Assembly (NCBI RefSeq): GCF_000688415.1
Contig: NZ_JIAH01000007.1
Location: forward strand, 1-64,000
DNA length: 64,000 nucleotides
Origin: Corynebacterium pseudodiphtheriticum DSM 44287
Lineage (GTDB): Bacteria; Actinomycetota; Actinomycetes; Mycobacteriales; Mycobacteriaceae
Direction: 5' to 3'
Made by a program: the position numbers and the translations under genes. The notes under the pieces are model-generated. The model saw only the letters and a list, made by a program, of their open reading frames with translations, was not told the DNA's origin and did not search any database. The stretch's first letter is position 1, and every line of letters starts with the position of its first letter. Shown piece after piece: positions 45,634-55,696 of the stretch.

Positions 45634-46452
45634 ATGGCAGTTGTAACCATGCGCGAGCTCCTCGACGCGGGTGTCCACTTCGGTCACCAGACGCGTCGCT
45701 GGAACCCAAAGATGCGTCGCCACATCTTCACCGATCGCAACGGCATCTATATCATCGATCTGCAGCAGACTCTGACTTTCATCGATGAAGCATACGAATT
45801 CGTGAAAGAAACCGTTGCTCACGGCGGCACCATCCTCTTCGTTGGTACCAAGAAGCAGGCTCAGGAAGCTGTTGAAGAAGAAGCAAAGCGCGTTGGCATG
45901 CCATACGTGAACCACCGTTGGCTCGGCGGTATGCTCACCAACTTCCAGACTGTCACTAAGCGTCTTGGCCGCATGAAAGAACTGCAGGCTATGGACGCTG
46001 CTGAGGATGGCTACAAGGGTCGTACCAAGAAAGAAGTTCTAACTCTGACCCGCGAGCGCGAAAAACTGGAGCGCGTTCTGGGTGGTATTTCCGAGATGAC
46101 CAAGGCGCCATCGGCCTTGTGGATCGTTGACACCAACAAAGAGCACATCGCAGTTTCCGAAGCTCACAAGCTCAACATTCCGATCGTCGCTATCCTGGAT
46201 ACCAACTGTGATCCGGACGATGTTGACTTCCCAATTCCAGGCAACGATGACGCCATCGGCGCCACTAAGCTGCTGTCCCGCATCGTCGGCCACGCAGTTG
46301 AAGAAGGCAAGAAGGCACGTGAAGAGCGTAAGCTCGCTGCTGCTAAGGAATCCGCCGGCGATTCCGCAGATAAGGAACAGCGCGATGCTGCAGAAGCAGC
46401 GGCTGCTGCTGACCCAGCATCGGCAGAAGGCGCTTCTTCCGAGAACGCTTAA
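45634..46452 (+). CDS. rpsB: Ribosomal protein S2
   Basis: 272 residues from ATG 45634 with AAGGAA upstream; the longer in-frame start at 45514 runs through the leader. The S2 core ([70 protein letters not shown]) is intact. The C-terminal ~40 residues form an Ala/Glu-rich tail common in actinobacteria. It is paired with tsf. Confidence 0.97.
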   Translation: MAVVTMRELLDAGVHFGHQTRRWNPKMRRHIFTDRNGIYIIDLQQTLTFIDEAYEFVKETVAHGGTILFVGTKKQAQEAVEEEAKRVGMPYVNHRWLGGMLTNFQTVTKRLGRMKELQAMDAAEDGYKGRTKKEVLTLTREREKLERVLGGISEMTKAPSALWIVDTNKEHIAVSEAHKLNIPIVAILDTNCDPDDVDFPIPGNDDAIGATKLLSRIVGHAVEEGKKAREERKLAAAKESAGDSADKEQRDAAEAAAAADPASAEGASSENA

Positions 46453-46527
46453 TCGCGATAACGAGACGTACTAAGAAAACGTTTCCCGTTCCCACATCGT
46501 TCCTACATAAGGAGGATCGTCCACACT

Positions 46528-47355
46528 ATGGCGAATTACACCGCTGCAGACGTTAAAAAGCTCCGTGACATGACCGGTTCCGGCATGATGGACTGCAAGA
46601 AGGCTCTGGCAGAAAACGACGGCGACTTCGACAAAGCTGTCGAAACCCTGCGTATCCAGGGCGCCAAGGACGTCGGCAAGCGTGCAGACCGCGACGCTTC
46701 CGAAGGCCTAATTGCAGTTTCCGGAAACACCATGGTCGAAGTTAACTGTGAGACTGACTTCGTTGCGAAGAACCAGGACTTCATCAACTTTGCCCAGAAG
46801 ATCGCTGAAGCTGCTGCTTCCGCTAAGGCTAACTCCCAGGAAGAGTTGCAAGCAGTTGAAGTTGATGGCTCCACCGCCGGTGAGCTGATCCAAGAGCAGT
46901 CAGCCAAGATCGGTGAGAAGCTGGAACTGAAGCGTGCCGCAACCGTAGACAGCGACAAGGTTGCTCTCTACCTGCACAAGCGCTCTGGTGACTTGCCACC
47001 ATCTGTTGGTGTCATGGTTTCCTACGAGTCTGATGCTGACAACGCTGAAAACGTAGCACGTGCTGCTGCAATGCAGGTTGCTGCGTTGAAGGCAAAGTAT
47101 CTGACCCGCGAGGACGTCCCTTCCGACGTTGTTGAGAAGGAAAAGGCTATTGCTGAGCAGATCACTCGCGAAGAGGGCAAGCCAGAGAAGGCAATTCCAA
47201 AGATCGTAGAAGGCCGTCTGAATGGTTTCTACAAGGATGTCGTTCTATTGGAGCAGCCATCGTTAGAGGACAGCAAGAAGACCGTCGCTCAGGTAACTGA
47301 GGAAGCAGGCGTGAAGCTGACTGGATTCCGTCGCTTCGAGGTTGGTCAGGCGTAA
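46528..47355 (+). CDS. tsf: Elongation factor Ts
   Basis: Exchanges GDP for GTP on EF-Tu. 275 residues; a strong AAGGAGG sits 12 bases before the ATG. The TDVKK-like start is [21 protein letters not shown], followed by [15 protein letters not shown] and [20 protein letters not shown], all diagnostic. It lies 75 bases after rpsB and ends at a hairpin. Confidence 0.97.
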   Translation: MANYTAADVKKLRDMTGSGMMDCKKALAENDGDFDKAVETLRIQGAKDVGKRADRDASEGLIAVSGNTMVEVNCETDFVAKNQDFINFAQKIAEAAASAKANSQEELQAVEVDGSTAGELIQEQSAKIGEKLELKRAATVDSDKVALYLHKRSGDLPPSVGVMVSYESDADNAENVARAAAMQVAALKAKYLTREDVPSDVVEKEKAIAEQITREEGKPEKAIPKIVEGRLNGFYKDVVLLEQPSLEDSKKTVAQVTEEAGVKLTGFRRFEVGQA

Positions 47356-47391
47356 TAACCTGAATTAACAATCGCGCACAATGCGTGTCTC

Positions 47392-47426
47392 ACAAAGCCC
47401 TTGCCATTTTCTGGCGAGGGCTTTGT
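47392..47426 (+). terminator. Terminator after tsf
   Basis: A 15-bp stem (ACAAAGCCCTTGCCA / TGGCGAGGGCTTTGT, one wobble) with a 5-base loop. The T run after it is broken. Confidence 0.75.
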
Positions 47427-47489
47427 TGTAATTTAAGGGTGGTTAACGAAGCTAGGAAAGAAAAACTGCCGACCTTAGTGTCCAATTGC

Positions 47490-47495
47490 TAGGCT
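47490..47495 (+). promoter_or_regulatory. -10 candidate for pyrH
   Basis: TAGGCT lies about 60 bases before GTG 47554. No clear -35 is visible. Confidence 0.4.
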
Positions 47496-47553
47496 AGTGA
47501 ACCGAGAAGGTAGCATAGAATCCAATGTCTGCACAGCCAAGGAGAGAACAACG

Positions 47554-48294
47554 GTGACTGACACCGAAAGTGCCCAAAGAGCCCGTTATAAACGCGTCAT
47601 GCTGAAACTCGGCGGTGAAATGTTCGGCGGTGGAACCGTTGGCATTGATCCGGATGTGGTGGAAAATGTCGCCCGCCAAATTGCAGAGGTAGCCAAAACC
47701 GGCGCAGAAATCGCGGTAGTTATCGGCGGGGGAAATTTCTTCCGTGGTGCCGAGTTGTCCCAGAGAGGGATGGACCGAGCACGGTCGGATTACATGGGCA
47801 TGCTCGGTACAGTGATGAACTCGTTGGCGCTGCAAGATTTTCTAAAACAACTGGGAGTCGATTGCCGTGTACAGACTTCCATCAATATGGCCCAGATCGC
47901 CGAACCATACCTACCATTGCGTGCTGATAGGCACTTAGAAAAGGGCCGGGTTGTCATTTTCGGCGCAGGTATGGGCATGCCGTATTTCTCCACAGATACC
48001 ACTGCCGCACAACGGGCTTTGGAAATTGGGGCAGAGGTACTGTTTTTGGCTAAAGGGGTTGACGGCGTCTATTCCGACGATCCACGGCATAACCCGGATG
48101 CCGAGCTGTACAGTGAAATCAGCCCACGGGAAGTCATCGAAAAAGGTCTGAAGGTCGCAGATGCCACTGCTTTCAGCCTTTGTATGGACAACGATATGCC
48201 GATTTTGGTGTTTAACCTGCTGACTGAAGGCAACATCGCACGTGCTGTCGCAGGGGAGCGAATTGGCACCCTGGTATCCTCACAGGAAAGCTAG
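47554..48294 (+). CDS. pyrH: Uridylate kinase (UMP kinase)
   Basis: Phosphorylates UMP to UDP. 246 residues from GTG 47554, with AAGGAGAG 7 bases upstream; a GTG at 47497 would add 19 residues. Motifs are [48 protein letters not shown] and [16 protein letters not shown], all of the bacterial hexameric type. frr follows 71 bases later. Confidence 0.97.
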   Translation: MTDTESAQRARYKRVMLKLGGEMFGGGTVGIDPDVVENVARQIAEVAKTGAEIAVVIGGGNFFRGAELSQRGMDRARSDYMGMLGTVMNSLALQDFLKQLGVDCRVQTSINMAQIAEPYLPLRADRHLEKGRVVIFGAGMGMPYFSTDTTAAQRALEIGAEVLFLAKGVDGVYSDDPRHNPDAELYSEISPREVIEKGLKVADATAFSLCMDNDMPILVFNLLTEGNIARAVAGERIGTLVSSQES

Positions 48295-48365
48295 AAACCG
48301 TGGCTAGCTGGCTGGGCTAGACACTTTTCAAATCTGTAATACACGATTAAGTACAGGATCTATTC

Positions 48366-48923
48366 ATGATTGACGATATTTTGCTGGAAGCAGAAGAGCG
48401 TATGGCGGCTTCTGTTGAGCACACACGCGAAGACCTCACCACTATTCGTACTGGTCGGGCGAACCCATCCATGTTTAACGGTCTGGTTGCGGAGTACTAC
48501 GGTGCTCCTACCCCAATTACGCAGATGGCGACGGTTTCGGTTCCTGAGCCTCGTATGCTGCTGATTAAGCCTTATGAGCAGTCCATGATCGGTGAGATTG
48601 AAAATGCCATCCGGAATTCTGATCTGGGGGTTAACCCCACCAATGATGGTCATGTCTTGCGGGTCACTATCCCACAGCTCACTGAAGAACGTCGTAAAGA
48701 CATGGTGAAGCTTGCTCGCTCCAAGGGCGAGGATGGCAAGATCGCTATCCGTAATGTGCGCCGTAAAGCGATGGAGCAGCTTAAGAAACTACAAAAAGAC
48801 GGAGACAGCGGCGAAGACGAAGTTAAGGCTGCTGAAGCAGAGATGGAAAAAGTTACTGCGAAATACGTCGAGTCAATCGACGACGTCGTAAACAACAAGG
48901 AATCCGAATTGATGGAAGTTTAA
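48366..48923 (+). CDS. frr: Ribosome recycling factor
   Basis: Splits post-termination ribosomes with EF-G. 185 residues, the standard length. Domain I helices include RTGRANPSMFNGLVAEYYG, followed by PTNDGHVLRVTIPQLTEERRKDMVKLA and VRRKAMEQLKKLQKDGD. Preceded by pyrH as in most bacteria; a long terminator follows. Confidence 0.97.
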   Translation: MIDDILLEAEERMAASVEHTREDLTTIRTGRANPSMFNGLVAEYYGAPTPITQMATVSVPEPRMLLIKPYEQSMIGEIENAIRNSDLGVNPTNDGHVLRVTIPQLTEERRKDMVKLARSKGEDGKIAIRNVRRKAMEQLKKLQKDGDSGEDEVKAAEAEMEKVTAKYVESIDDVVNNKESELMEV

Positions 48924-48944
48924 ACTACCTCCTCAATTCTGCTT

Positions 48945-48989
48945 ACGTCGCACTGTGAGCGCGGTTTACTCGCAGTGCGACGTCTTTCT
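48945..48989 (+). terminator. Terminator after frr
   Basis: A 15-bp stem (ACGTCGCACTGTGAG / CTCGCAGTGCGACGT, one wobble) with a 9-base loop, followed by CTTTCT. Confidence 0.85.
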
Positions 48990-49099
48990 ACAACGAGCAA
49001 GTAATTCCCAGGTACCTAGGCGGAAAGCGAGAAGATACCTACAACGGTGTTTCCGCCTGCTGTGCCATGCATTCCGTAACAATAGCCTTGAGGAGGGGT

Positions 49100-49993
49100 A
49101 TGAAAGAATCTAGATCTACTTGGTCACTACGTGGCCATCTTCCATACCCTAAAAACGATGCTGGCCGTGATCTTAGGGTCGCGATCCTGGTTGGTGTGCT
49201 GCTGGGAGCGCTAGTAATCGGTGCGCTATTGATCGGTCCGGTTGCTTGGTACCCAGTGGTCTCGGTCGGAGTGGCCGTCGCAATGTGGGAAGTATTGTCC
49301 CGACTGCGTGAGAATTCCTATAGCCTGCCGTTTTATCAAATGATATTCATGGGCCAGGCGATGGTATGGCTTTCCTGGCCATTTGAGCTCACAGGATTGG
49401 TAACGGCTTTTGTCGCGTCCGTTCTCATTTTGATGTTCGGGCGGTTGTTCCATAACGGTCGGCATTCTGCTCCGCAGAATTACCTGCGGGATATGTCCGT
49501 CGGCGTTTTCGTGCTGATGTGGATCCCATTGTTTGCCTCGTTCGCGGCTATGCTCTCGCATTTGTCTACCCCTTGGGCGTCGGGGAGTGCTTCGATCGCA
49601 ACTTTCATGTTGTGTGTCGTTGCTTCTGACGTCGGTGGTTATGCTGCTGGCGTAATGTTTGGCGCACACCCGATGGCTCCTGCAGTGAGTCCAAAGAAGT
49701 CTTGGGAGGGCTTCGCAGGCTCAGTTCTATTTGGCATTACCACGGGCGCATTAACTGTACATTTCTTATTACATGATGACTGGCGAATCGGCATCGTCTT
49801 AGGGCTGGGACTGGTCATCTGTGCCACTCTCGGTGATCTTGTGGAGTCGCAATTCAAACGCGAATTTGGCATCAAAGACATGTCTGCGATACTTCCTGCC
49901 CATGGTGGGGTCATGGATCGAATTGACGGCATGTTGCCCGCTGCTATGGCAACGTGGCTATTGATCAACGCACTGGTGCAATATAGCTCATAG
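49100..49993 (+). CDS. cdsA: Phosphatidate cytidylyltransferase
   Basis: Makes CDP-diacylglycerol, the precursor of phospholipids including phosphatidylinositol. 297 residues from ATG 49100; AGGAGG is only 3 bases upstream, so ATG 49067 (11 residues longer) is not excluded. About seven or eight helices. The CDP-alcohol synthase signature is near the end: [10 protein letters not shown], then [16 protein letters not shown] and [13 protein letters not shown]. Confidence 0.94.
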   Translation: MKESRSTWSLRGHLPYPKNDAGRDLRVAILVGVLLGALVIGALLIGPVAWYPVVSVGVAVAMWEVLSRLRENSYSLPFYQMIFMGQAMVWLSWPFELTGLVTAFVASVLILMFGRLFHNGRHSAPQNYLRDMSVGVFVLMWIPLFASFAAMLSHLSTPWASGSASIATFMLCVVASDVGGYAAGVMFGAHPMAPAVSPKKSWEGFAGSVLFGITTGALTVHFLLHDDWRIGIVLGLGLVICATLGDLVESQFKREFGIKDMSAILPAHGGVMDRIDGMLPAAMATWLLINALVQYSS

Positions 49994-50033
49994 TGATTTG
50001 TTCCTGCCCGCCGAACAAGGCAGTATGGTCGTC

Positions 50034-51161
50034 ATGCCACAACCTGTAAAACTCGATTTTTCCTCCCCGAAGCGGGGCCTTCCGCCGAAGCATTTTGCGG
50101 ATTTGAGTGACGAACAGCGCATTGCTGCGTTGGCCGAGTTGGGGCTACCAAAATTCCGGGCTAACCAGATTGCTCGTCATTATTACGAGCGTTATGAAGC
50201 AGATCCATCGACGATGACAGATCTCCCGGCCGATGCCCGTGACAAAGTTGCCGAAGCGTTGTTCCCACAACTGATGACGCACCTGTATTCCAAGGAAACA
50301 GATGACGGCCACACATCAAAGTCGTTGTGGCGCTTGCACGACGGGACACTGCTGGAATCGGTGGTGATGCGTTATCCGAATCGCGCCACGCTTTGCATAT
50401 CTTCGCAAGCGGGCTGCGGTATGAACTGTCCGTTTTGTGCAACTGGCCAAGGCGGATTGGATCGTAACCTTTCGGTTGCAGAAATGACAGAGCAGGTCCG
50501 CCATGCGGCTAAAACCTTGGCCGCCGAAGGTTCTCGTTTGTCGAATATCGTATTCATGGGGATGGGGGAGCCTCTGGCGAACTATAAACGTGTTAAGGAA
50601 ACTGTTGCCCAAATTATTGCTCCCGGCCCCAAGGGGTTTGGGATTTCTGCACGCAACGTGACGGTTTCCACTGTGGGGTTGGCTCCGGCTATTCGCAAGC
50701 TTGCCGACGAACAAATGAACGTTACGCTCGCAGTATCTTTGCATACCCCAGACGATGAATTCCGTGACACCTTAGTACCAGTAAATAATCGTTGGTCCGT
50801 GGAAGAAGTGCTTGCTGCGGCGAAGTATTATGTGGAGAAAACTTCGCGTCGCGTATCCATTGAATATGCTTTAATCCGGGATAAGAATGACCAGGACTGG
50901 CGGGCGGATTTACTTGGTGAGAAATTATGGAATGCTTTGGGCACCAAGGTGCACGTGAACGTTATTCCACTGAATCCAACTCCGGGATCGGAATGGGATG
51001 CCTCGCCAAAAGATAGGCAAGACGAGTTTGTTCGCAGAGTTTCTCAGTGGGTGCCGTGTACTGTTCGTGATACTAAGGGGCAAGAAATCGCGGCGGCTTG
51101 TGGTCAGTTGGCTGCTGAAGAAGAAGCTGGTAGGAAAATGGAGGCCGAGGCCCGCGCTTAG
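50034..51161 (+). CDS. rlmN: 23S rRNA/tRNA adenine-C2 methyltransferase RlmN
   Basis: Radical-SAM enzyme methylating A2503 of 23S rRNA and A37 of some tRNAs. 375 residues from ATG 50034, chosen because [14 protein letters not shown] then falls at the family's usual distance; ATG 50025 is an alternative. The iron-sulfur motif CGMNCPFC is at about 126-133. [15 protein letters not shown] and the C-terminal region with the second methyl-accepting Cys ([10 protein letters not shown]) complete the family pattern. Its end faces a DUF2631 gene across a large palindrome. Confidence 0.95.
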   Translation: MPQPVKLDFSSPKRGLPPKHFADLSDEQRIAALAELGLPKFRANQIARHYYERYEADPSTMTDLPADARDKVAEALFPQLMTHLYSKETDDGHTSKSLWRLHDGTLLESVVMRYPNRATLCISSQAGCGMNCPFCATGQGGLDRNLSVAEMTEQVRHAAKTLAAEGSRLSNIVFMGMGEPLANYKRVKETVAQIIAPGPKGFGISARNVTVSTVGLAPAIRKLADEQMNVTLAVSLHTPDDEFRDTLVPVNNRWSVEEVLAAAKYYVEKTSRRVSIEYALIRDKNDQDWRADLLGEKLWNALGTKVHVNVIPLNPTPGSEWDASPKDRQDEFVRRVSQWVPCTVRDTKGQEIAAACGQLAAEEEAGRKMEAEARA

Positions 51162-51219
51162 AAAGCCTTTGCTTAGCTTTTTGTGTGAGCTTTGATTCCC
51201 CTCGATTTATGACCCCAGA

Positions 51220-51261
51220 CAGACTAATAGCCACCCCGAAACTGGGGTGGCTATTAGTCTG
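51220..51261. terminator. Large perfect palindrome between rlmN and the DUF2631 gene
   Basis: Two 18-base arms (51220-51237 and 51244-51261) are perfectly complementary around GAAACT. Placed between convergent genes, it probably ends transcription from both sides, although no long T run flanks it. Confidence 0.75.
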
Positions 51262-51323
51262 ATACGGCAATTTGCTGGCCGGCATGCTGTAGCTGGCCGT
51301 GGAAATCAGGCCGGGAAGGGTGC

Positions 51324-51761
51324 TTAGCCTTCGATCGCTTCGTTGCGCTGGCCGGCACGCAGCTGAGCAACACGAGCAGGGTCGATGTTCATAGAGCGCA
51401 ACTGGGAATCAGTCAGGTCAGCATAGACACCGGTCAAAGTTGCCTGTTGATAGGCCCATTCTGGTTCTTTGTGGTTTTCACCCTTGTTTCGACCAGTAAT
51501 GGTGCGTACTTGCGATAGCTTTGGCTCAAACAGGTGAATGAGCAGGCCGACTGCGATCAAGATCGCGAAGAGGAATAAGTAAATGGTCTCGACATGGCCT
51601 TCGTGGTTGCCGAAGTTCAAGCCCAAGAGCCACAGAACGGAAAGCCAGCCAGTTACCTGGATGGTGGTGCGCTTAACGGCGCTGTAACCCCAGGCAGCCG
51701 AGGGAACATCGAGGGTAGATACACCATTATGTACCTGCGGTGCGGGTTCATGGGAAGCCAC
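51324..51761 (-). CDS. DUF2631 membrane protein
   Basis: 145 residues from GTG 51761, with GAAGGAG 8 bases upstream. Two helices (about 34-52 and 59-81) are separated by a short loop FGNHEGHVE. The C-terminal ~60 residues are polar. The family is actinobacterial, of unknown function, and commonly lies in the rlmN-dxr neighbourhood. It is the only minus-strand gene between cdsA and map. Confidence 0.88.
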   Translation of the reverse strand: MASHEPAPQVHNGVSTLDVPSAAWGYSAVKRTTIQVTGWLSVLWLLGLNFGNHEGHVETIYLFLFAILIAVGLLIHLFEPKLSQVRTITGRNKGENHKEPEWAYQQATLTGVYADLTDSQLRSMNIDPARVAQLRAGQRNEAIEG

Positions 51762-51922
51762 AGCGGATACTCCTTCACATCAACGTCAGTTAAAACCTGT
51801 GTACGGCACACCGCCGAGGAGAACCCGGAGAATTCACTGTGGCGGTAGTTACCGAACCTAAAATATAGCTGCCATTATTCTCGCATATCGGCGGGCATAA
51901 AGCGATTAATGTCGCTAGACGA

Positions 51923-51928
51923 TAAAGT
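51923..51928 (+). promoter_or_regulatory. -10 box, leaderless type, for dxr
   Basis: TAAAGT lies exactly 7 bases before GTG 51936. This decides the start against ATG 51909. Confidence 0.5.
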
Positions 51929-51935
51929 AACGGCT

Positions 51936-53144
51936 GTGAATCTCGCACAACTAGACCACCAGTCTTCGTCCCGGAAATCTGCATCCCCCCGCACTGTTGT
52001 AGTAGTGGGCTCGACAGGTTCGATTGGCACGCAAGCTCTGGAATTGATCGCTGATAACCCAGACAAGTTCCAGTTAGTTGGCCTTGCGGCAGGAGGCTCG
52101 CGCATAGAGCTTTTTTGTCAGCAGGCACGAGATTTTTCGATTCCCGCAGATTGCCTCGCCATCGCTGATAACGATGTCGCGAGAAAAGTTTCCCAGGAGC
52201 TCGGCGCAAACATCATGGGAGGCCCAGATGCTGCTGCTGCATTGTGTGCAGCCACGCAGGCTGATGTCGTACTCAATGCCATGGATGGCTCGCGAGGGTT
52301 GCCGGTTACTCTTGCGGCTCTCGAAGCGGGCTCGACGTTGGCGTTGGCGAATAAAGAATCATTGGTAGCTGGCGGTCGGTGGGTGCTCGAAAAAGCTAAT
52401 GAGGGTCAGATTGTCCCCGTTGATTCCGAGCATTCTGCCATGGCACAAGCTCTGCGCTCTGGTCGTCGTGAAGAGGTCTCGCGTTTGGTACTAACAGCTT
52501 CTGGAGGGCCCTTTCGCGGTTGGAACCGTAGCCGTATGTGGGAGGTGACTCCGCAACAAGCGGCAGCACACCCAACCTGGTCGATGGGGCAGATGAATAC
52601 GCTTAATTCGGCCACTTTGGTAAATAAAGGCCTGGAACTGATTGAGGCTAGTTATTTATTCGATTTCCCTGCTAGCAGTATCGATGTGGTTGTGCACCCG
52701 CAGTCGATTGTGCATTCTGCAGCGACCTTTTATGATGGCTCGACGCTCGCACAGGCCTCACCGCCTTCAATGAAGCTGCCCATAGCACTCGCTTTAGCTT
52801 GGCCCGACCGGGTGCCACATGCGCAACCGTCTTTGAACTGGCAGGATGCACAGTCTTGGGATTTTCTGCCCGTGGATAATGAGGCGTTTCCCGCTTTAAA
52901 TTTGGCGCGTACTGCTCTAGCCACCGACGGAATGCCGGCCGTATTCAACGCGGCTAATGAAGAAGCCGCCGGGGCATTTTTGCGCGAGCAAATCCATTTT
53001 CCGCAGATTGTTGACCTCGTTGGAGCGGTGATGGATATGTTTGCAGGAAGACCAGGGCCACTTGCTAGCAGTTTGGATGATGTTTATGAACTCGAAACTG
53101 CAGCCCGGCGTATCGCCCGTGAGCATATTGCAGCGCTGCACTAG
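51936..53144 (+). CDS. dxr: 1-deoxy-D-xylulose 5-phosphate reductoisomerase
   Basis: Second step of the MEP isoprenoid pathway, NADPH-dependent. 402 residues from GTG 51936; ATG 51909 would add nine. Motifs are [13 protein letters not shown] (NADPH), [20 protein letters not shown] (metal and substrate) and [15 protein letters not shown]. The fosmidomycin-contact loop ([10 protein letters not shown]) is present. Followed by rseP and ispG, the arrangement of M. tuberculosis Rv2870c-Rv2868c. Confidence 0.96.
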   Translation: MNLAQLDHQSSSRKSASPRTVVVVGSTGSIGTQALELIADNPDKFQLVGLAAGGSRIELFCQQARDFSIPADCLAIADNDVARKVSQELGANIMGGPDAAAALCAATQADVVLNAMDGSRGLPVTLAALEAGSTLALANKESLVAGGRWVLEKANEGQIVPVDSEHSAMAQALRSGRREEVSRLVLTASGGPFRGWNRSRMWEVTPQQAAAHPTWSMGQMNTLNSATLVNKGLELIEASYLFDFPASSIDVVVHPQSIVHSAATFYDGSTLAQASPPSMKLPIALALAWPDRVPHAQPSLNWQDAQSWDFLPVDNEAFPALNLARTALATDGMPAVFNAANEEAAGAFLREQIHFPQIVDLVGAVMDMFAGRPGPLASSLDDVYELETAARRIAREHIAALH

Positions 53145-53199
53145 TGGCTCGGCAGTAGAGATCTAGAACATATCCGTCTGAATTAGCGTGCAGTTGAGG

Positions 53200-53205
53200 T
53201 AGAGT
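53200..53205 (+). promoter_or_regulatory. -10 box, leaderless type, for rseP
   Basis: TAGAGT lies exactly 7 bases before ATG 53213. Confidence 0.5.
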
Positions 53206-53212
53206 TTTCGCG

Positions 53213-54433
53213 ATGGCTTTTATTCTTGGCATTTTCTTGTTTGCGCTGGGCATTGCGGTCACTATTGCCTTGCATGAAGCAGGACATATGGTTTCTGCCC
53301 GGGCATTTGGGATGCGCGTGCGTCGTTTCTACGTTGGGTTTGGCCCTTCGGTGTTCTCTTTTACTAAGGGACATACGCGGTACGGCCTGGCAGCACTGCC
53401 TCTTGGCGGTTTTTGCGATATCGCGGGTATGACCGCGATGGATGAGATGACCGAGGACGAAAAACCCCACGCCATGTATTCCAAGCCAGCTTGGCAACGA
53501 ATCGTGGTCTTGGCAGCCGGTCCGTTCGTCAATATTGTGCTCGGTTTGCTGATCTTATTCTTAGTTGCTGCTAGTGCTGGGCTGCCAGATCCGCACGCTG
53601 ATGTTCGCGCCACCGTTGGTGAGGTTACGTGCTCTGCAGACCAAAAAGCGCCCACCCAGTCTGATGCGCCTGCTGAGCTAGAAAATTGCACAGGGCAGGG
53701 AGCTGGCGGTCAGGCCGGGGTGCAGTCCGGAGATATTATCACCGGTTTTAACGGCGAAAAGCTTGATAACTTCATGCAGTTCCGCGATGAGGTGCAATCC
53801 CGGCCAGGGGAAACCATCACGCTGGATATCGAGCGTAACGGCCGTGAACTACAGTTGGATGTAGAACTAGATTCGGTGGTGCGTTATGACGCCGAGGGGC
53901 AACCACGAACCGTGGGATCGGTAGGTTTAGCAAGTGCTCCTTTGGACGTGCATCGGGATTACAGCGTTGCCGGGGCAATTCCAGCTAGTTTTGAATATTC
54001 CTGGTTTATGTTGCAAGCGACGGTTGAGGGCATCATTGCGTTCCCAAGCAAGATCCCCGCAGTCGCCGCTTCTATATTCGGGGCTGAACGGGAGCAGGAT
54101 AGCCCAATAAGTGTGGTAGGTGCCTCGCGTGCGGGTGGTGAGCTCGTCGAGCGTGAATTATGGCCAATGTTTTGGATGATGCTGGCAACACTTAATTTTT
54201 TTCTCGCACTGTTTAACATGATTCCATTACCGCCTTTCGATGGCGGTCACATTGCGGTAGTGCTGTGGGAAAAGGTCCGCAACCTGCTTCGCCGACTACG
54301 GGGACAAGAACCTGGCGGCCCAGCAAACTACGAGAAATTGCTGCCGCTGACGTACGGCATGGCTGCGATGTTGTTAACGGTGGGCGTCATCGTAATTATC
54401 GCGGATATCGTGAATCCAATCGCACTGTTTTAG
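53213..54433 (+). CDS. rseP: Site-2 intramembrane metalloprotease (RseP/Rip1)
   Basis: 406 residues. The zinc motif HEAGH is in the first helix (about 21-25). A PDZ domain (about 130-230, GVQSGDIITGFNGEKLDNF) lies outside the membrane. The third helix region ends with FNMIPLPPFDGGH, supplying the third zinc ligand. Homologues cleave anti-sigma factors and control envelope responses (Rip1 in M. tuberculosis). Placed between dxr and ispG, with a likely own start point. Confidence 0.95.
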   Translation: MAFILGIFLFALGIAVTIALHEAGHMVSARAFGMRVRRFYVGFGPSVFSFTKGHTRYGLAALPLGGFCDIAGMTAMDEMTEDEKPHAMYSKPAWQRIVVLAAGPFVNIVLGLLILFLVAASAGLPDPHADVRATVGEVTCSADQKAPTQSDAPAELENCTGQGAGGQAGVQSGDIITGFNGEKLDNFMQFRDEVQSRPGETITLDIERNGRELQLDVELDSVVRYDAEGQPRTVGSVGLASAPLDVHRDYSVAGAIPASFEYSWFMLQATVEGIIAFPSKIPAVAASIFGAEREQDSPISVVGASRAGGELVERELWPMFWMMLATLNFFLALFNMIPLPPFDGGHIAVVLWEKVRNLLRRLRGQEPGGPANYEKLLPLTYGMAAMLLTVGVIVIIADIVNPIALF

Positions 54434-54459
54434 CAATGGGTAGCACCAGCAGGCAGTGC

Positions 54460-54465
54460 TAGAAT
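54460..54465 (+). promoter_or_regulatory. -10 candidate for ispG
   Basis: TAGAAT lies 35 bases before ATG 54501. No convincing -35 is seen. Confidence 0.35.
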
Positions 54466-54500
54466 ATTGCCAGCACATTCGCAATTTGCAAGGAGAGTAC

Positions 54501-55664
54501 ATGCCAACTCCGATTGGACTCGGAATGCCGGAAGGTCCGCCGCCAACTCTGGCTCCGCGGCGGAAAACACGTCAGATTATGGTCGGTGATGTGGGAGTCG
54601 GATCGGATTATCCGGTTTCTGTGCAGTCGATGACGACAACGAAAACCCACGATATTAACGCTACGCTGCAGCAGATTGCCCAGCTTACGGCGACGGGCTG
54701 CGATATCGTCCGGGTTGCGTGCCCGAAGCCTGTCGATGCTGAAGCTTTGCCGACGATTGCTAAGAAGTCTCCGATTCCGGTCATTGCGGATATTCACTTC
54801 CAGCCGAAATACATTTTCCAGGCCATTGATGCTGGTTGCGCTGCGGTGCGCGTTAATCCCGGCAATATTAAAGAATTCGATGGCCGCGTGAAAGAAGTCG
54901 CCAAGGCGGCAGGCGATGCGGGCATTCCCATCCGTATCGGCGTCAATGGTGGCTCACTGGATAAGCGGTTGTTGGAGAAATACGGCAAAGCCACCCCAGA
55001 GGCCCTGGTCGAATCCGCCATTTGGGAGGCTTCTCTGTTTGAAGAGCACGGTTTCGGGGACATTGCCATTTCGGTGAAGCACTCCGATCCGGTGCTCATG
55101 GTGGAGGCTTACCGTCAATTAGCTGCAAAAACGGATTACCCCTTGCATTTAGGTGTGACCGAAGCTGGTCCGTTGATGATGGGAACCATTAAATCCTCGG
55201 TTGCCTTTGGTGCTCTGCTATCACAGGGAATTGGCGATACAATTCGCGTTTCTTTGTCTGCGGACCCGGTGGAAGAGATCAAGGTCGGTGAACAGATCCT
55301 GCAGGCAATGAACCTGAAGGAACGCAAATTGGAGATCGTCTCGTGCCCGTCCTGTGGTCGTGCCCAAGTGAATGTCTACAAATTGGCGGAAGAAGTTACT
55401 GAAGGCCTCGACGGTTTGGAATTCCCGTTGCGGGTGGCCGTGATGGGATGCGTCGTTAATGGCCCTGGCGAGGCCCGCGATGCAGACCTTGGTGTGGCAT
55501 CCGGCAACGGAAAAGGCCAGATTTTTGTGAAGGGGCAAGTCGTCAAAACCGTCCCAGAATCGCAGATCGTAGAAACGCTGATTGAGCAGGCAAACATCAT
55601 CGCTGAGGAGCAAGGTTTGGAAGCGCAAGAAGGCGCAAAGGCTGATGTGCGCGTCACTTCCTAA
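54501..55664 (+). CDS. ispG: 4-hydroxy-3-methylbut-2-enyl-diphosphate synthase (IspG)
   Basis: Penultimate MEP-pathway step, an iron-sulfur enzyme. 387 residues from ATG 54501 with AAGGAG 5 bases upstream; an upstream ATG at 54456 lacks a site. The TIM-barrel part includes [19 protein letters not shown] and VRVNPGNI. The 4Fe-4S ligands lie in [11 protein letters not shown] and in [18 protein letters not shown]. It shares the MEP pathway with dxr, two genes upstream. Confidence 0.97.
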   Translation: MPTPIGLGMPEGPPPTLAPRRKTRQIMVGDVGVGSDYPVSVQSMTTTKTHDINATLQQIAQLTATGCDIVRVACPKPVDAEALPTIAKKSPIPVIADIHFQPKYIFQAIDAGCAAVRVNPGNIKEFDGRVKEVAKAAGDAGIPIRIGVNGGSLDKRLLEKYGKATPEALVESAIWEASLFEEHGFGDIAISVKHSDPVLMVEAYRQLAAKTDYPLHLGVTEAGPLMMGTIKSSVAFGALLSQGIGDTIRVSLSADPVEEIKVGEQILQAMNLKERKLEIVSCPSCGRAQVNVYKLAEEVTEGLDGLEFPLRVAVMGCVVNGPGEARDADLGVASGNGKGQIFVKGQVVKTVPESQIVETLIEQANIIAEEQGLEAQEGAKADVRVTS

Positions 55665-55683
55665 AACCGTGCCTTTGGCGTGT

Positions 55684-55689
55684 TAGTCT
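55684..55689 (+). promoter_or_regulatory. -10 box, leaderless type, for the PBP gene
   Basis: TAGTCT lies exactly 7 bases before ATG 55697. Confidence 0.5.
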
Positions 55690-55696
55690 TCTCGCT